64,000 bases of DNA from Chelonoidis abingdonii (lineage: Eukaryota; Chordata; Testudines; Testudinidae), in assembly GCF_003597395.2 (NCBI RefSeq), contig NC_133770.1:18735200-18799199 (forward strand). The letters are read 5' to 3'. The notes below the pieces were generated by a model, which was given only the letters and a program-made list of their open reading frames with translations, was not told the DNA's origin and did no database searches. The translations under genes were made by a program, and so were the position numbers. Positions within the stretch are counted from its first letter, which is position 1; each line of letters opens with the position of its first letter. Below are positions 22,443 to 34,590 of the stretch, in pieces.

Positions 22443-23915
22443 CCATCATAAATTAAACAGCCTGATTATTTTCTCTTTGTTCCTCTGCATCCTAATGTCA
22501 AACAAGTTGGTTACTTCAGCCAAGGGTTAGAGTTGGAGAAGATAGGATGTAGAATCGAAGTCTAGACTTAACTATGAAGTTGCTGCCATTCCCTCCATAG
22601 CAAAAGGTTTAGACATAGTAGATAATGAAAAAGTCTCCCAAGGAACATAGTGGATGCTCCATTGCCTGAGTTATTCAAATTGCACGGGACTAAGCACTAG
22701 AGATTATACTTCATTATTATTATTTTATTATTATTATTATTTATTTTATTATATTATTAATAACCAACATTTATATTACAGTAACTCTAAGAGGCACCTG
22801 GCCATGGCTCCACTGTGCTAGCTGCAGTATGAACAAATTAAAAAAAAGTCCCTGCTCCAAAGAGCTTATACTCTTAGAAAAGACATAACAGGCGGATGAG
22901 ACAAACAAATGTTTTTGGGGGGAGTTCGGGGAGACAAGACAAAACAACACAAACAATTAGCAAATCAGAGGCAGTACCACCTGCCTAGCCATTCCTTACT
23001 CTACAGAGCAATCCATTACTGGTTGGTGAATAAACTATATGATGTAATTGGTCCATCCCATCTGTAAGTTAATCTCGCGATGTGACTTTAAAAATATGAA
23101 CTTGGTTATGAGAGGGTTTTGACTTTTCCCGGCAGTAGTGTTGCCAGTGATTAGTTTCATTGTGTGTCATTCTAAACATTCCCTCTTCTTAAATAGGTGT
23201 TCCTGTTTGGTTCTTTGCTGTACACATTATCAGTATACTTGACAATTCCAGGGGGGGGGGCGTTATTTTAGGGCACATGGGGCAGTTAGGCTCCCAACTC
23301 CTTCTGAATAGAAAGGGGAGTTGGGTATCTCATTTCTCTTTGTGCAAAGGAAAATCAGTCCCTTTCTTGTGTTTTCTCACGTGGCTGTGACTAGATGTGC
23401 TCATGCAATAGATCTCAGTATACCAGAAATCTTATTTAAGCACTATGATAAAGTATTATACAATAAACTCCTACATAATTACTGATGCTTCATTTCCCTT
23501 AGAAAATCCCATTACATCTGACTTCACAAGATAAGGCTTTATCAGATTACCAGGACAGCTAGTTTCTGTCAGTAAATTCCATGTCTAATACCACTTCTCT
23601 TTTTTATTGAAATATAAATTATTATTTTGTTTTATTAGTTGGTATTTTTCCCCTAAATACATTGCAGAAACATATATTGTTCACTATCAAAGCTAAGCTA
23701 TGCAATGTCACTTGCGAAAACCAGACACTTACTGGCACTCTTCCACAGAATGTAATGGCAAAGGCCCAAATTCTGGCCTCAGTTAAACCAGTGTAAGAAG
23801 GAGGAACCTCACTGATGAGTATTATTATTTATTTTGTATTGCAGTCACGCCTAGAGGCTTGATCTCTAGAATACAAGGGTATCTCAAGATTAGTGTGGAT
23901 CAGTGTGGATACATT
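22443..23915. other. No gene; microsatellite and SINE-like fragment
   Basis: An ATT-type microsatellite lies at about 22712-22758. A SINE-like tail module (CTCCACTGTGCTAGCTGCAG, AAGTCCCTGCTCCAAAGAGC) follows at 22810-22875. A short palindromic repeat relative is at 23265-23365. A run of ten G is near 23250. The rest is unassigned. Confidence 0.45.
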
Positions 23916-24186
23916 CATGGGCGGCTCCAGGCATCAGCGCACCAAGCCTATGCCTGAGGCAGCAAGCCGGAGGGGAGTGGAGGGCAGCCTACCAGTCACT
24001 GTGGGGGTGGCAGTCAGGGAGCCTTTGGCGGCATGCCTGCGGGAGGTCCGCGGGTCCTGTGGACTCAGCAGCAATTCGGTGGCAGGTACGCCAAAGCTGC
24101 GGGACCAGCGGACCGGACGCAGGCATCCCACTGAATCCACATTACCAGCAAAAGCTGCCCGACTGCTGTGCTTGGGGCCGCCCCTG
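23916..24186. mobile_element. hAT MITE (family D, copy 2)
   Basis: 271 bp, ends CATGGGCGGCTCCAGG and GGGGCCGCCCCTG. Flanks GATACATT (23908-23915) and GACACATT (24187-24194) are an 8-bp duplication with one difference. Related to the copy at 21965-22225 at both ends and in AAGCCGGAGGGG-type interior motifs. Confidence 0.88.
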
Positions 24187-24194
24187 GACACATT

Positions 24195-26889
24195 ATAGGC
24201 TGGAAACATCAATGCAGAGCTCTATACTGCATGCCTCCTCACTGTCTTTAGGTTTCCCTATCTTCACCTTATCTCCTTCCCGCTCCATTGGAATCACATT
24301 GGCGCAGACTCTTTCGCCCACCTCTGCCTCTGGAAGACACAAGACGCTTCCACAACAATGAATTGGCTTAGCTTCTGTTTGCATTGATTTATTGTTATGT
24401 GGTTTACCATAATGCCTCGAGCCCCAGTGAGGCATCAATCGGGTTGTAGCAGAGGTTCTAATATGCAGGTTGTGAAATCCTGGACAAAGAGACGTACCTT
24501 ATATCAAGTTCTAAAAGTGGAGAAGTTGGGGATCACATGTACGTTGAGTGGGATGCCCAGAGGCCACAAATGAGAACTTGTTTCCCAACCTCCATTCTTG
24601 AGACAGACAGCTGAAAGCATCCCTCCTGCAGCTGCCAAACTGAACACGGTAAAAGCCTACCAGTTTAGGGCTTTATAGATAGTATCCAGTGCATTATATA
24701 TTAACTGGAAGTGGATGGGTCCCCAGTATAGAGCACAAGTGCGATGTGCTCTGGACAATGTGCTCTACTCAAAAGATGTCTGGCCAATATAGCAAAAGAG
24801 CAAATTTGCCCAAATAATATTTCTATCAATTAGTTGCCGCCACAAGAAGCTGATGTTTGTAATTGCTTTGCCACAGAGGTACTGCTGTGGCATGTTTGCT
24901 ATTATCTAGTTTGGTAAAATCCATATCTATTTAATATTGAACTAAAGTTTAATATAGTTTTGGGGTTTTTTTTTAAGTAATAGCACCCACAAATCAATGT
25001 GTATGTTAGCTAGCTACAATGCAATAGTTAGTCCTTGTATGCCCATGCTTTGAACTCCATCATAAGTGAGTTAAATGATATCTGTTCATTTTAATTTAGG
25101 GTTGACTCTAAATTAACTAACCAACCTTGCAAAAGGAACAGTGACCTCTTCAAATAAATTGATTGCCTTAAATTTCCAAGTGTCTTATGATTTTGGATGT
25201 CTTAAATTTTGTGTGGGCAACTTAAGGTGCGTTAAGTGAGTAAGAGTGCTCCTACCTGAGTTGTATTGACACTTAGGTCACTTTTTTATTTTTGAAGTTA
25301 TATGTTCTTAGAAACATCTATATAATATACTCGAGTTAGATCTAGTGGTCTTCCATACCAGAAAAACAGCCTTAAGGATGGATTATTGGCAAAAGGAATA
25401 TGCTGTCAGAAAGCCATCTGCACAGTACTTTATTACATGCAGTTTTTTCTAGCACCTAACAAGTTGTTGATCTAGCTTAACTAGCCTTAAGACAGTGTGG
25501 CTTCTGAATCAATGAAACTAGGCTCAGCTCTACTGTTCCAGTCCCGTTGCCCTAGTATAGTGTAATGAGGAGGGTAGGCTGCCCCTGGTAGTTATAAATG
25601 AGAGTCCTGAATCCTGAGAGAAAGAGAGAGTGTATGTGTAGAGGGATAGTTCAGAACCCAGAGTTTAGAAAGGGAGGGAATCCAGAGTTCTGATTGCTCA
25701 GAACACAAACAAAGCTGGGGTGAGAAGATTCCCCCAAAGAAGGGAGCTGTGAAAGTTCCCTGGCTTAGCAGTGGTACCAGATCAAGCTGGTGAAAGCAGA
25801 AGGCAATTGGGGGTCACCTACAAACCTTCCCAGGCCACAGAGCCATGGTCGAAGAGAGCTATGAAGCCTGTGAACAGTAGAGGGAGATGCTTCGCTGGCT
25901 CTCTGAGCCAGCGAACTGAAGCCAGGGGACCAGAGAAGACTGATGGCTGGGAAATGATGGAGGTTGAGTCCACTGATGCCAGGCAAGATCGGAACCCTAC
26001 CTGGGAAGGAAACAGGGCTGAGAGGCATAGTGAGAGATGCTAGAGCAGTTGTTGGGGTGAATGTATTGTTTGGACTATGCTGGGGGGCGGGTTCTGGTTG
26101 TTGGAAGTGGGACTGCAGGTGATAAATTAACTCTGCAAAAAGGCTATTTATATGCTCTGAAGGCTGTACTCAGTTTTCCTGAAGATCAAGAGGTAAACTG
26201 CAGTGAGGAGCCACTTGCAGGGCTGCCCTGCTAGCATCAGGGAATGCTTGGGAGGAGGCCACTTGTTTCCAGACAGTCTTAGAAACTTGAAATGTTGGCC
26301 ACTGTTGTGATTTGTATCACAAGCCTGGTAAACTCTGTTTTTTTCAAACCCCAGCTCCTGAAATCATGTGCTGACCTGAGAACCTCAGCTTTCTGTTTTT
26401 AAAAAGTAAGTTTCTAGCTTTCCTGGAGAAATGCTTGGAAACATGACTTGAGTGCTCCCTGATAGCTGTTGTCATAGAATCAAGGTGAAACTGTTGCTGA
26501 TGCTTTTCTCCACTGCTTTGTAGCATGACTCAGATTAGGAAATAGCAGAAACTTGCTGCTGGTTGTCTTTCTGTGTTCCCATAAAATGCCTCTCTGCCTT
26601 TCTCCGCAACCCTTAGAGTGGCTATTAGTGTGCTGCTTACTGGACTTTGCACCTGTCCTCCAGGAGGGAATCTGCTGTGGTGTTCAGAGTACATATTTGG
26701 TCCTCCTAGAGGCCAGACTCTAACAAAAGAGGTATTTTACATTCTACTAACTCCACTATTTCCTGTGTAGAGAGAGAAGAGGAGTGGGCTGAGGTCAGGG
26801 CCTTGGAAAACCCCCACAAAGAAGAGGATGACAGTCCATCAAAAGAGATGCTGAAACAAATGCTTCTGAGAGGCAGGGAATGGTGGTTG
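24195..26889. other. Unassigned, no gene seen
   Basis: No domain-bearing frame. About 24660-24830 (GGGCTTTATAGATAGTATCC, GATGTGCTCTGGACAATGTG) has the look of an old LINE 3' UTR, unconfirmed. About 25560-26240 is purine-rich with several GAGA runs and could be a degraded LTR, but I found no termini. Confidence 0.35.
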
Positions 26890-27310
26890 ATTGGCTGGAG
26901 TACGGGCATGGGTGGCAGGTTACCTGGATTCTGATCCCAGCATTGACATTCTCCTGCTGTGGTCTTGGGCAAATCTCTTAACCACTCTGCCTGTTCTCCC
27001 ATCTGTAATCTGAGGATAATAATGTCATAAGAACAGCCATACCGGGTCAGACCAAAGGTCCATCTAGCCCAGTATCCTGTCTACCAACAGTGGCCAATGT
27101 CAGGTGCCCCAGAGGGAGTGAACCTAACAGGTAATGATCAAGTGATCTCTCTCCTGCCATCCATCTCCATCCTCTGACAAACAGAGGCTAGGGACACCAT
27201 TCCTTACCCACCAAAAGAGAGTGCTGTGACTAGTTATTGTTTGTGAAGTGCTTTGAATGTGCAAAGGTCTGTGTAAATGCTATATTTAAATATTAAATGT
27301 TCATGTTATA
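26890..27310 (+). mobile_element. MIR-like SINE split by CR1
   Basis: The left part has GGCAGGTTACCTGGATTCTG, CCTGCTGTGGTCTTGGGCAA, TCTTAACCACTCTGCCTGTT and CATCTGTAATCTGAGGATAA, the typical MIR order. A reversed CR1 tail (27028-27232) follows. The right part resumes as TGTTTGTGAAGTGCTTTGAA, matching the 3' end of MIR-like SINEs. Confidence 0.6.
27028..27232 (-). mobile_element. CR1 LINE 3' tail
   Basis: Begins with the reversed terminal sequence CATAAGAACAGCCATACCGG, then GTCAGACCAAAGGTCCAT, CTAGCCCAGTATCCTGTC and GTGCCCCAGAGGGAGTGAAC. Only the 3' UTR remains. Inserted in a MIR-like SINE. Confidence 0.88.
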
Positions 27311-27779
27311 CAGGACTGTGTGAACTGGAAATAATCTTAGAATTCAGACCTTTTCAAACAGACATTTCTCAGTTCCCGTTAAGCGATCAGAAAGTAGAGC
27401 ATGACAAACAGAAACTATTTTAAAAGCTTTCACTTTCTTTACCTTGGATCTGATATCCCCTTTAATCCCATAGTTTTTACAAGTGGCAATAAAATTCAAT
27501 TTACAGAGATTAGCAAACTTGGTGGTTTAACATTTCAGATGTGTGCCATTTCCTGGATGTATTATCCTCTTTACCTACAACCAAGTGGAGTTTATTAATT
27601 AAACCCCAGAAGTTTAATGTGAGATTATAAAACTTCGGCTTTGAGATTTGCCTCTCCCCCCCACACACACAGGTATCCATCTGGATGCTGTTGTCTTAAA
27701 AATAATCCTTTCTCAGAGTTTGGAAATAGCTAGGATTGTGACTATCGGTTTAAAATGATAAGGATTCCCCTGCCTTTTT
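27311..27779. other. No gene seen
   Basis: Unassigned; a short CACACA run at about 27660. Confidence 0.4.
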
Positions 27780-28195
27780 GCACTCTTGTTTTATGGCACA
27801 TTCACTCCCAATAGAGCCTTGTCACTCTTGGCCCTGTTTTTATAGCCATTGTTCTATCATCTGCTACACTGCCTGCTGTATATCTCTTTCCCTGCAGTCA
27901 GTAGCAGATATCAACAGTCTTCATCAGTCAGCAGGCCCTGTTTTAGGGATTTTATGTTCCCCACCTACCTGTCAGACTTCTCTATCCTACCCCATGGTTT
28001 GCTTTTTATAGAGTTATTTAATTTTAACATTCCGCCAGTGAGCTGGAGAATGCAGGGAAGAAAGCATAAGTATAAAAGGCTGATCCAGGGGCAGGAAGCA
28101 CCCTCCACCCACCTGCTGCTATACCGTGTTGTACATGGAGCTTACTAATAAACGAATTTGATGAAGGTACCTCAGCAGATTGTGTGTGCTGTATA
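27780..28195 (+). repeat. Possible LTR fragment with TATA and poly(A) signals
   Basis: TATAAAA at 28071-28077 and AATAAA at 28147-28152 are 76 bp apart, and the stretch after the AATAAA ends in a U5-like segment (CTCAGCAGATTGTGTGTG). This spacing fits a compact LTR R region. I could not find TG...CA termini or a target duplication, so the boundaries are guesses and a chance arrangement is possible. Confidence 0.3.
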
Positions 28196-29489
28196 ATTCA
28201 CCTGGAAGCCTTATCAGCCCAAGTTTGCAGGAGCTTCACGGGAGGCAAACAGGGTAGTTTGCCCTAGGCCCTCCACTGGAGAGGGGCCCCAAACCCAGGT
28301 CACTGTGCCACTCAGGTTTGACCTGGCTTCCCCTTCATCTATGAAGGCACAGATGGGCCAAATCGGAGTGGTGCTGCAGCCTGCTTTAGTCACTTTAAAT
28401 ATTTGGAGGAATGCAATCTGCAGGGGCCAGAGTAGGCCCACAGTCCCTCAGTGGCTCTGCTGTGATCTCAGCTTCAAACTGCTTCCACCAATGAAGAGGC
28501 GAGCACTTGCATTTGTAATGCATTATGGGGCATATCAAGACTTCATTTGAAGGCAGCTTCTGCTTTGGACCATCTGCAGGGTTTGAACCCAGGAACTTAA
28601 TCATCTACTACTTGAAGCTAAAGGAGCTATAGCATTAGCTGATAGCTGTAGTAGATGGTTAACTTCTTACATAGAGTAGCCACAACAGAGGGAGAAAGAC
28701 AATCAGCCAGCATGGGTTATATAAGCAGAAAGTAAAAATGTATTGCACAAAATGGATGAGAAAAATTATTGACATCAGTAAGATGTTGATATCACTCTAG
28801 AAAGAAATTATCCCTCCTTTCCACTCCATATATATACAAAACACACATGTGGTCTCTCAAATCATGATTAGTGTGTATATGAGTCAGGCACATGTTCAAT
28901 TCTGCATGTGACCTTTGAAACAAATGTCTGTATGTTGTCATATCTTTGTAGGAAACATAATTACAGAAGGGCCAGTCTTGGAAAGTGCTGAGCACACAGG
29001 TTTATTCTAACAACTCTGAGCTGTAGCAATAGTGTTCTTCTCTTTCAGCAGTGAGACCTTAAACAACTAGAAAATGATACTGTTTCTAATCTAAACAAAA
29101 TGAGCTTTCTCCCTGAAAACAAAGGGGTTGTGCTCTTCCTTAAAAAGGGGGTCCAGTGACTGTCCTTGCTCGTAGAAAGAAATTGACATGAAAGAAAAAT
29201 TATCATTAGCAATTCTCCTGGAGATCTTCCCAGGAAAAATCTTACGACTGAGCGGGTGAGAAATGCAATCTCCATCAGTTACACCTGACTGTCCAGGAAA
29301 TTAAACTTGTCATAAGAACAATAACAAATGTGTTTTCTGTCAGTGGGAAGTTCACTGTACAGACATGTTAAAATTTATTTCAAAAATTGCTTTATCCTAT
29401 GAAGGATGCTGTTAATGTTTCCTTATAGAGTCTGGTATGTTTGGATTTCCTGCAGGAGCACCAGACAGCTTTCTGCCTTCTACTCTCAG
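28196..29489. other. No gene seen
   Basis: About 28240-28320 (GGGAGGCAAACAGGGTAG, TTGCCCTAGGCCCTCCAC, GAGAGGGGCCCC) looks like the start of a hAT-type element, but its ends are not clear. The rest is unassigned. Confidence 0.35.
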
Positions 29490-29810
29490 AAACAGTGTGA
29501 TTAAGTGGCTAGAACACTGGACTACAGCTGAAGAAACCTAGGTTCTACATTGCTGACCTGCTGTGTAATGCAGTGCAAGTAATTTCTCTCTGGTGTTTTC
29601 CCCTTCCATCCTCTGCCTTGGAGAGGGGCAGAAGGACTGTCTCATGCTGTATATACAGTGCCTTGCATAAATGGTCCCAATTCTATTATGTGTGTACTGA
29701 TAGCATTTAGGAGCTCCTGTCATGGACCAGGACCCCATTGTGCTAGGTGCTGAACAAATCCAGAACAAAAAGACAGTCCTTGCCCCCAAGGAGCTTACAG
29801 TTACTGGGGC
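29490..29810. repeat. MIR-like and SINE-tail-like repeats
   Basis: Bases 29490-29600 (TGATTAAGTGGCTAGAACAC, GGACTACAGCTGAAG, TAGGTTCTAC) resemble a MIR-type SINE. Bases 29715-29805 (TGTCATGGACCAGGACCCCA, TTGTGCTAGGTGCTGAACAA, AAGACAGTCCTTGCCCC) are a reversed copy of the tail family at 131-173. Confidence 0.5.
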
Positions 29811-31588
29811 CTTTAGAGGCTACTGTAATACAGATAATGTAGACATGGATATTAGCCATTAGATTGATTTGTCTCATTCTTATGTAACGTCATGTTCCTA
29901 TTGCTGTCAGCCTTGGGGTCCTCCTCTTTCCCTCTCAGTGGTGATATCTCATCCCTGCTTAGGATCTGATCCAAAGCCACTGATAATGAGTAGAAAGACT
30001 CCTTTTTGCTTCAAAGGTCTTTGGATTGGGGTCTTAGATTGTAAACTCTCTGGGGCTGGGATTTTAATTTTGTTTGCACAATGTCCAGTGTAATGAGGCC
30101 TGATCCTGATTGTGATGTCAGGATTGGGGATGACTAAAGCAGGAGGGGAAAAAAAGGGAACATAGGCTCAGGTATAGGAGGAGGAACCTCTGGGACTCAA
30201 AACAGAGGGGTACATTAGATGGAAGGGATCCTCCTCAGGGCTAGAGAGGGATGATAAGGAGGCTGCTAGGCTCAAGGATGAGGTACCTTAGGGATCACAA
30301 GGTGGGCAGAGGCGGAAGGAAATCTGGGTTACAATAGAAGGAAGGGGGGCCCTCCCTCAGGGCTTGAAGAGGTTGGGTCAGGTAAGAAAGCCTCCTAGGG
30401 TTCAAGGAGGCCCAGGAGGAGCAGCTCTGTGGATGTTTTTGGAAGAGCTCTGTTGGGGATCTGTGTTGCTGGGAGTGATGGGTTTTGGAGAAGAGAGGCT
30501 GCATGTTGGGATGGAAGTTTCCTTTGTGCTCCTTTCAGCAGTATCTGTGAGCAGGGTTCGGGGCTGCTCTCTGGCAGATCCTCACTGACAACTGAGAGAA
30601 CCATTGGTGAATTGGGGCAACAAAAGAGTAAACTGCTTTATGCCATCCTTACTGCCTCTGAGCAGCATGTCCTGAGGGAGAAAACATTATTTAGCTCTTG
30701 TCAGAGCTTTGCAATTATCCAGTTGCTGGGGACAGAGTCTGTAATGGTTATTTATTCCTGCTTCCCATTTCCTTCCGTGGAACTACCTGTCTGAGTCAGC
30801 ATGACTCATAGCGAGTGAAGGCTGCAGGATCTGACCCATAGGGAAGAGCAAGATACCTGCACCATCTACAGTGAGTGAATAACCACAATTGAGGGAAGAT
30901 CAAATCATTAACAATCCCACAGAGGGCAGATGGAAATGTTTTCCATGAGGCTGACATTTCCCATGAGCCTTTGCAGCGCTGTTTGTTTTCTTCATCGCTG
31001 CTATGTGGGTCACATACAGACATCTTGCTCCCGATCTGTCAGGTTGTTATTTATCTGCCAGTCAGACTGCCTCAGTTCTACTTGCTGTGTGTCTCCCTGC
31101 CTTGCTTTTGCTCATGACTGTTAACCCTTTGAGCACATGAGATATGGCACGAGCTGCATTTTTTTTTCCAAAGCTATGTTCACACTATAAGGAGTAAATG
31201 GATCCTGGGTGAAAACTACACACAACTCAGAACAAGGAATGGAACAAAGCAGATCTCTCTCCTTCCACCCCAGGAGCCTCCCCAAGCTTCCTTGTGTGCA
31301 GGGAAAGAAACCCAGTGCTACACGCTCCTTCAGCAGGTGCAGCATGAACCCCAGTGTGCATTGCCCCTGCTGCAGAGGCCAGTGCAAGGAGGGGAGGTAC
31401 AGCTGCACCCCACAATGTCTTGGGGGTAGACTGCACCCCAGGGCATAAACAGGAAGCAGTTTCTTTTCCCACACCAGGCACCCTCCTGCCCCTTCCCTGT
31501 TGCGCAACTGCTGTTTTGCTGGTAGAATCTTCAGGACAGGGACTCTCTCTTACCCTTGTCTAAACAAACACTTAGTTCACAGCAAGAT
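29811..31588. other. No gene; imperfect tandem duplication at 30.2-30.4 kb
   Basis: About 30211-30285 and 30330-30410 share order and motifs (TACA(T/A)TAGA(T/A)GGAAGGG, CTCAGGGCT, GCCTCCTAGG/GCTGCTAGG, TTCAAGGA/CTCAAGGA) at an offset near 119 bp. About 29955-30030 is a small GATCCAAAG-type palindromic repeat. Open frames lack domains. Confidence 0.4.
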
Positions 31589-31800
31589 GGGGTGTAAATC
31601 TACTCTACACTAGCCTGCCACACACCAAGTGTCCCTGTGGACCCTGCTGCTCTACACTAGAAGTTCCCTAGTGCACTTCAATATATGTCCGTTTTGGTAA
31701 GGATACATTAAAGTGCACCAGGGAACTTTTTGTGCACATCAGCAGGGACAATGCGGTTGCTTCGCGTGTTTCAGGCTACTGAGGAGTAGATTTACGCCCC
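31589..31800. mobile_element. Palindromic MITE, 212 bp
   Basis: Ends GGGGTGTAAATCTACTC and GAGTAGATTTACGCCCC are inverted repeats with one mismatch. Inside, AAGTTCCCTAGTGCACTTCA pairs with AAGTGCACCAGGGAACTT, so much of the element can fold on itself. It looks like a Harbinger-type MITE, but no 3-bp target duplication is evident. Confidence 0.65.
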
Positions 31801-31819
31801 AGCTTACTGCCTTTATTGA

Positions 31820-31905
31820 GTGTGTGCATGTGCAGCACCTAGTGCAAAAGGACCTTGATCCCAACTGGGGCCCTCCAGGTATGCTGTAATAGAAAGAATA
31901 ATAAT
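31820..31905 (+). repeat. SINE/LINE tail-like repeat
   Basis: GTGCAGCACCTAGTGCAAAA, GACCTTGATCCCAACTGGGG and an AATAATAAT end follow the tail family seen at 60325-60390. Confidence 0.5.
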
Positions 31906-33415
31906 CTGTCCATCACTGTTTAAAGCATTTTAGCAGCCTGGAAGAGGTGGAGGATATTTGATTTGTGCTTTAGCTAGAACAATGAATTAGGCTATTACTT
32001 ACTTAGATGTATTTAAATTACTCCCCCATCAATCACTCTAAATCCATTTATTTTCCCTAACACAGAAACACTGGGCAGATGATTGTGTAGAATAGGTAGC
32101 CCGGGGGTTCAGGTGCCTTCCCCTTCCTAGAGGTCAGCCAAGGTCCCAGTCTTCTGATCCAATTCACCTGCTGTGCAGAGTGGGGGCAGCACTAGGTGAA
32201 CGCACTGCTGCACGTAGAGTCTCAGACTTGAAGGGTGCATAGCTTTTGAGCTGGCTTCCTGCACTGCTCTGGACTCACCCCCTTCGGGAGGTGTGAGCAA
32301 GCCCAACAAATGAAGGAGATGATGAGGCAGCCTGTCATTGGGCCTGTGCTCCTCAAGAACTTGTCAAAGATCCTGAGCATCTGGCTCAGCTTGTCACTAA
32401 TAACACAGGTGCTGTAGTCAATCAGGGAAAGGATCAGGCTCATTTATTTGTCCCATCCCTTACCAAACTGGGGGAAAAGGAACACAACAAAAATAAGCAA
32501 GCAAACGAACACCCCTCTGAGATTATCAACAATCTCTATCACTAGCCCCCGGACAGCACTCATTGGCTATCCTGAACTGAGGTCTCTTCTTTCCTTATCC
32601 TGTTTTGTTAACTTGCTGCAGATGAGAACTCAGTCCCTAATAGCCTCTGGTAACCAACACCTCATTCCCAGCTGGTGCATACAATTAACTGTGACCATCC
32701 AGACCTGCAAATGAAAAATGAACAAAGCCCCAGACAGTCTCTTAAAGCACCTGCTTTTGCCATGCTATAGTAGGGATCTTAGAAGAGTTGTGTCTGACAC
32801 TGCTAGAATTCCCACACTGGTATTATCTACTTGTCTTCAGATCCTCCCTTCACCCATTCCCATTTGCTCAGCCTGTTCATCTGTTCTGTGAACAGGAACA
32901 GAAACCTGGCAATGGCTTCTGAAGAGGCATAAAATTACTGTAAAGTTTGCACTGAACTTTAATTTTTGTGGTGCTGGTGCTTTTTACCAAAATGTAGTTA
33001 TTTCTGGGTGTGCAGGATGCTTAGGTGTGAGCATTTGGCATTTTCCCCTGTAATCCATCTTTATTTTAGGAAAAGGGAGAAAATGAGCATTTTGACTCTT
33101 GTATGTAATGTAATTGTTCAAATGATTGATATCAATAAGACAGAGCTGCTGTTGGAATGACAGTGCAGTTTTAGCATGCACTTACATTTCCCTTTATTCT
33201 CCAATAAGACAAACTTTTTTGTTTATGCCTAGTGCAGATTGTATTGTAAAGATAAAAGACTTGGGGATGAACAAAGAGAACAATGGACAGGCAACAAAGA
33301 GAAGCAATGGTCCCCTTAAGGATCACTATCTCACTTTCACTCTGCATGGGATGTGTAATCAAGTAGTTCTACATGGCTAGGAAGAGAAGGACCCTCCCTT
33401 CTGAGTCAGTGCACT
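31906..33415. other. No gene seen
   Basis: Unassigned; short frames without domains and no clear repeat. Confidence 0.4.
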
Positions 33416-34590
33416 GTCTTGTCTACACTGCAATTAAAAAACAGTGGCTGGACCATGCCAGCTGACTGCAGTTCCTGGAACCCAGGCTAAGAGTATATTT
33501 AACTGCAGTGTAGATGTTTGGGATCAGACTGGAGCCTAGGGTCTGGGACCCTGTGAGGTGGGAGGGACTCAAAGCTTGGGCTGCAGCCTGAGCCTGAACA
33601 TCTACACTGCAATTAAACAGCCCTGCCCCGTAGACCCGACCGGCCCCCCTGCCTCTTCTCCGCAAGCCGGCTGCACAATCTGCATCCGGTCCATTTTCAA
33701 ACCGCGCCAAGGAAACAACTCTACACGCTCGTGCTCCACACCCTTCACTTCCTCACCCTCGTGTCCCGCCCCGATACAAAGTGGCGGGACCTCCTGCCAC
33801 CTCTGGAGGGTGAGGAGCCCCAGTGGGCCAGCCTCTACTCCACCCTGGTCCCAAGGCCCACCGGGGATATTCGTTGGAGGCTCCTTCATGGGGCCGTGAG
33901 CACAGGCGTCTGCTTGGCGCAGTTTACGTCTGTCCCAGACACCTGCCCCTTCTGCGGCGTGAGGGAGACCCTGGCGCACATTTACTTAGAGTGCGCCAGG
34001 TTGCAGCCCCTACATCGGCTCCTCACTAACATCCTATTACGTTTCTGGCTGCACTTTTCCCCTCACCTCCTTTCCAACGCACTCCCTATCCGTGGCCCCA
34101 CGAAGTCCCGGGACCTCCTGGTCAACCTCCTCCTCGCCCTGGCTAAAAAGGCCATCTACACGACCAGGGAGAGGAGGTTGGCCGATGGAGACTCCGGTGA
34201 CTGTGGGGCTTGTTTCCGATCCTTGGTCCGTTCACATATCCGGGCAGAGTTCCTCTGGGCGACCTCCACTGACTCCCTTGATGCCTTTGAGGAGCAGTGG
34301 GCACTGTCCGGAGTTCTCTGTTCAGTGTCCCCATCAGGCTCCCTTCTTATGACCCTCTGACCGCACTTCCGTCCCTGTTCTTTTATTAGTTGTCCCCCGT
34401 AATCAGTGGGCTTCTGTGGTCCTGTGGGTCCTCCCCTTAGGCTGGGGGGGATCCTTTAGCAGTGGGCGGGCTTCGCCCACCCACTTCCCAGGAACCCAAT
34501 TGATACACTGCAATTAAACAGCCCATTAGCCTGAGTCAGCTGGCATGGACCAGCCGCAGGTGTCTAAATGCAGAGTAGAGATGCCATTCA
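33416..34590. mobile_element. Harbinger-type palindromic MITE, split by a LINE
   Basis: The left end, CTTGTCTACACTGCAATTAA, reappears as inverted TTTAACTGCAGTGTAGATG (about 33499-33511) and as a direct copy at 33601-33617. The right part after the LINE carries GAGTCAGCTGGCATGGACCA and ends near GCAGAGTAGAGATGCC. With the LINE removed, the order of motifs agrees with the half copy at 44172-44321. The element is built from self-complementary sub-blocks. Confidence 0.7.
33624..34503 (+). pseudogene. 5'-truncated Tx1/L1-like LINE, ORF2 C-terminus
   Basis: A plus-strand reading frame is open from before 33680 to the TGA at 34358-34360. The protein fits the C-terminal end of Tx1-clade LINE ORF2: YTLVLHTLHFLTLVSRPDTK, the region after the polymerase domain, then a zinc knuckle CPFCGVRETLAHIYLEC (CX2CX7HX4C) and a conserved C-terminal SLDAFEEQWALSGVLCSVSP. 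The knuckle is thought to bind RNA or DNA during target-primed reverse transcription. The insert is flanked by a perfect 21-bp direct repeat (33603-33623 and 34504-34524). The 3' UTR has a strong hairpin (AGTGGGCGGGC pairing with GCCCACCCACT, about 34463-34488). No endonuclease or polymerase core is present, so it cannot move itself. Confidence 0.9.
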
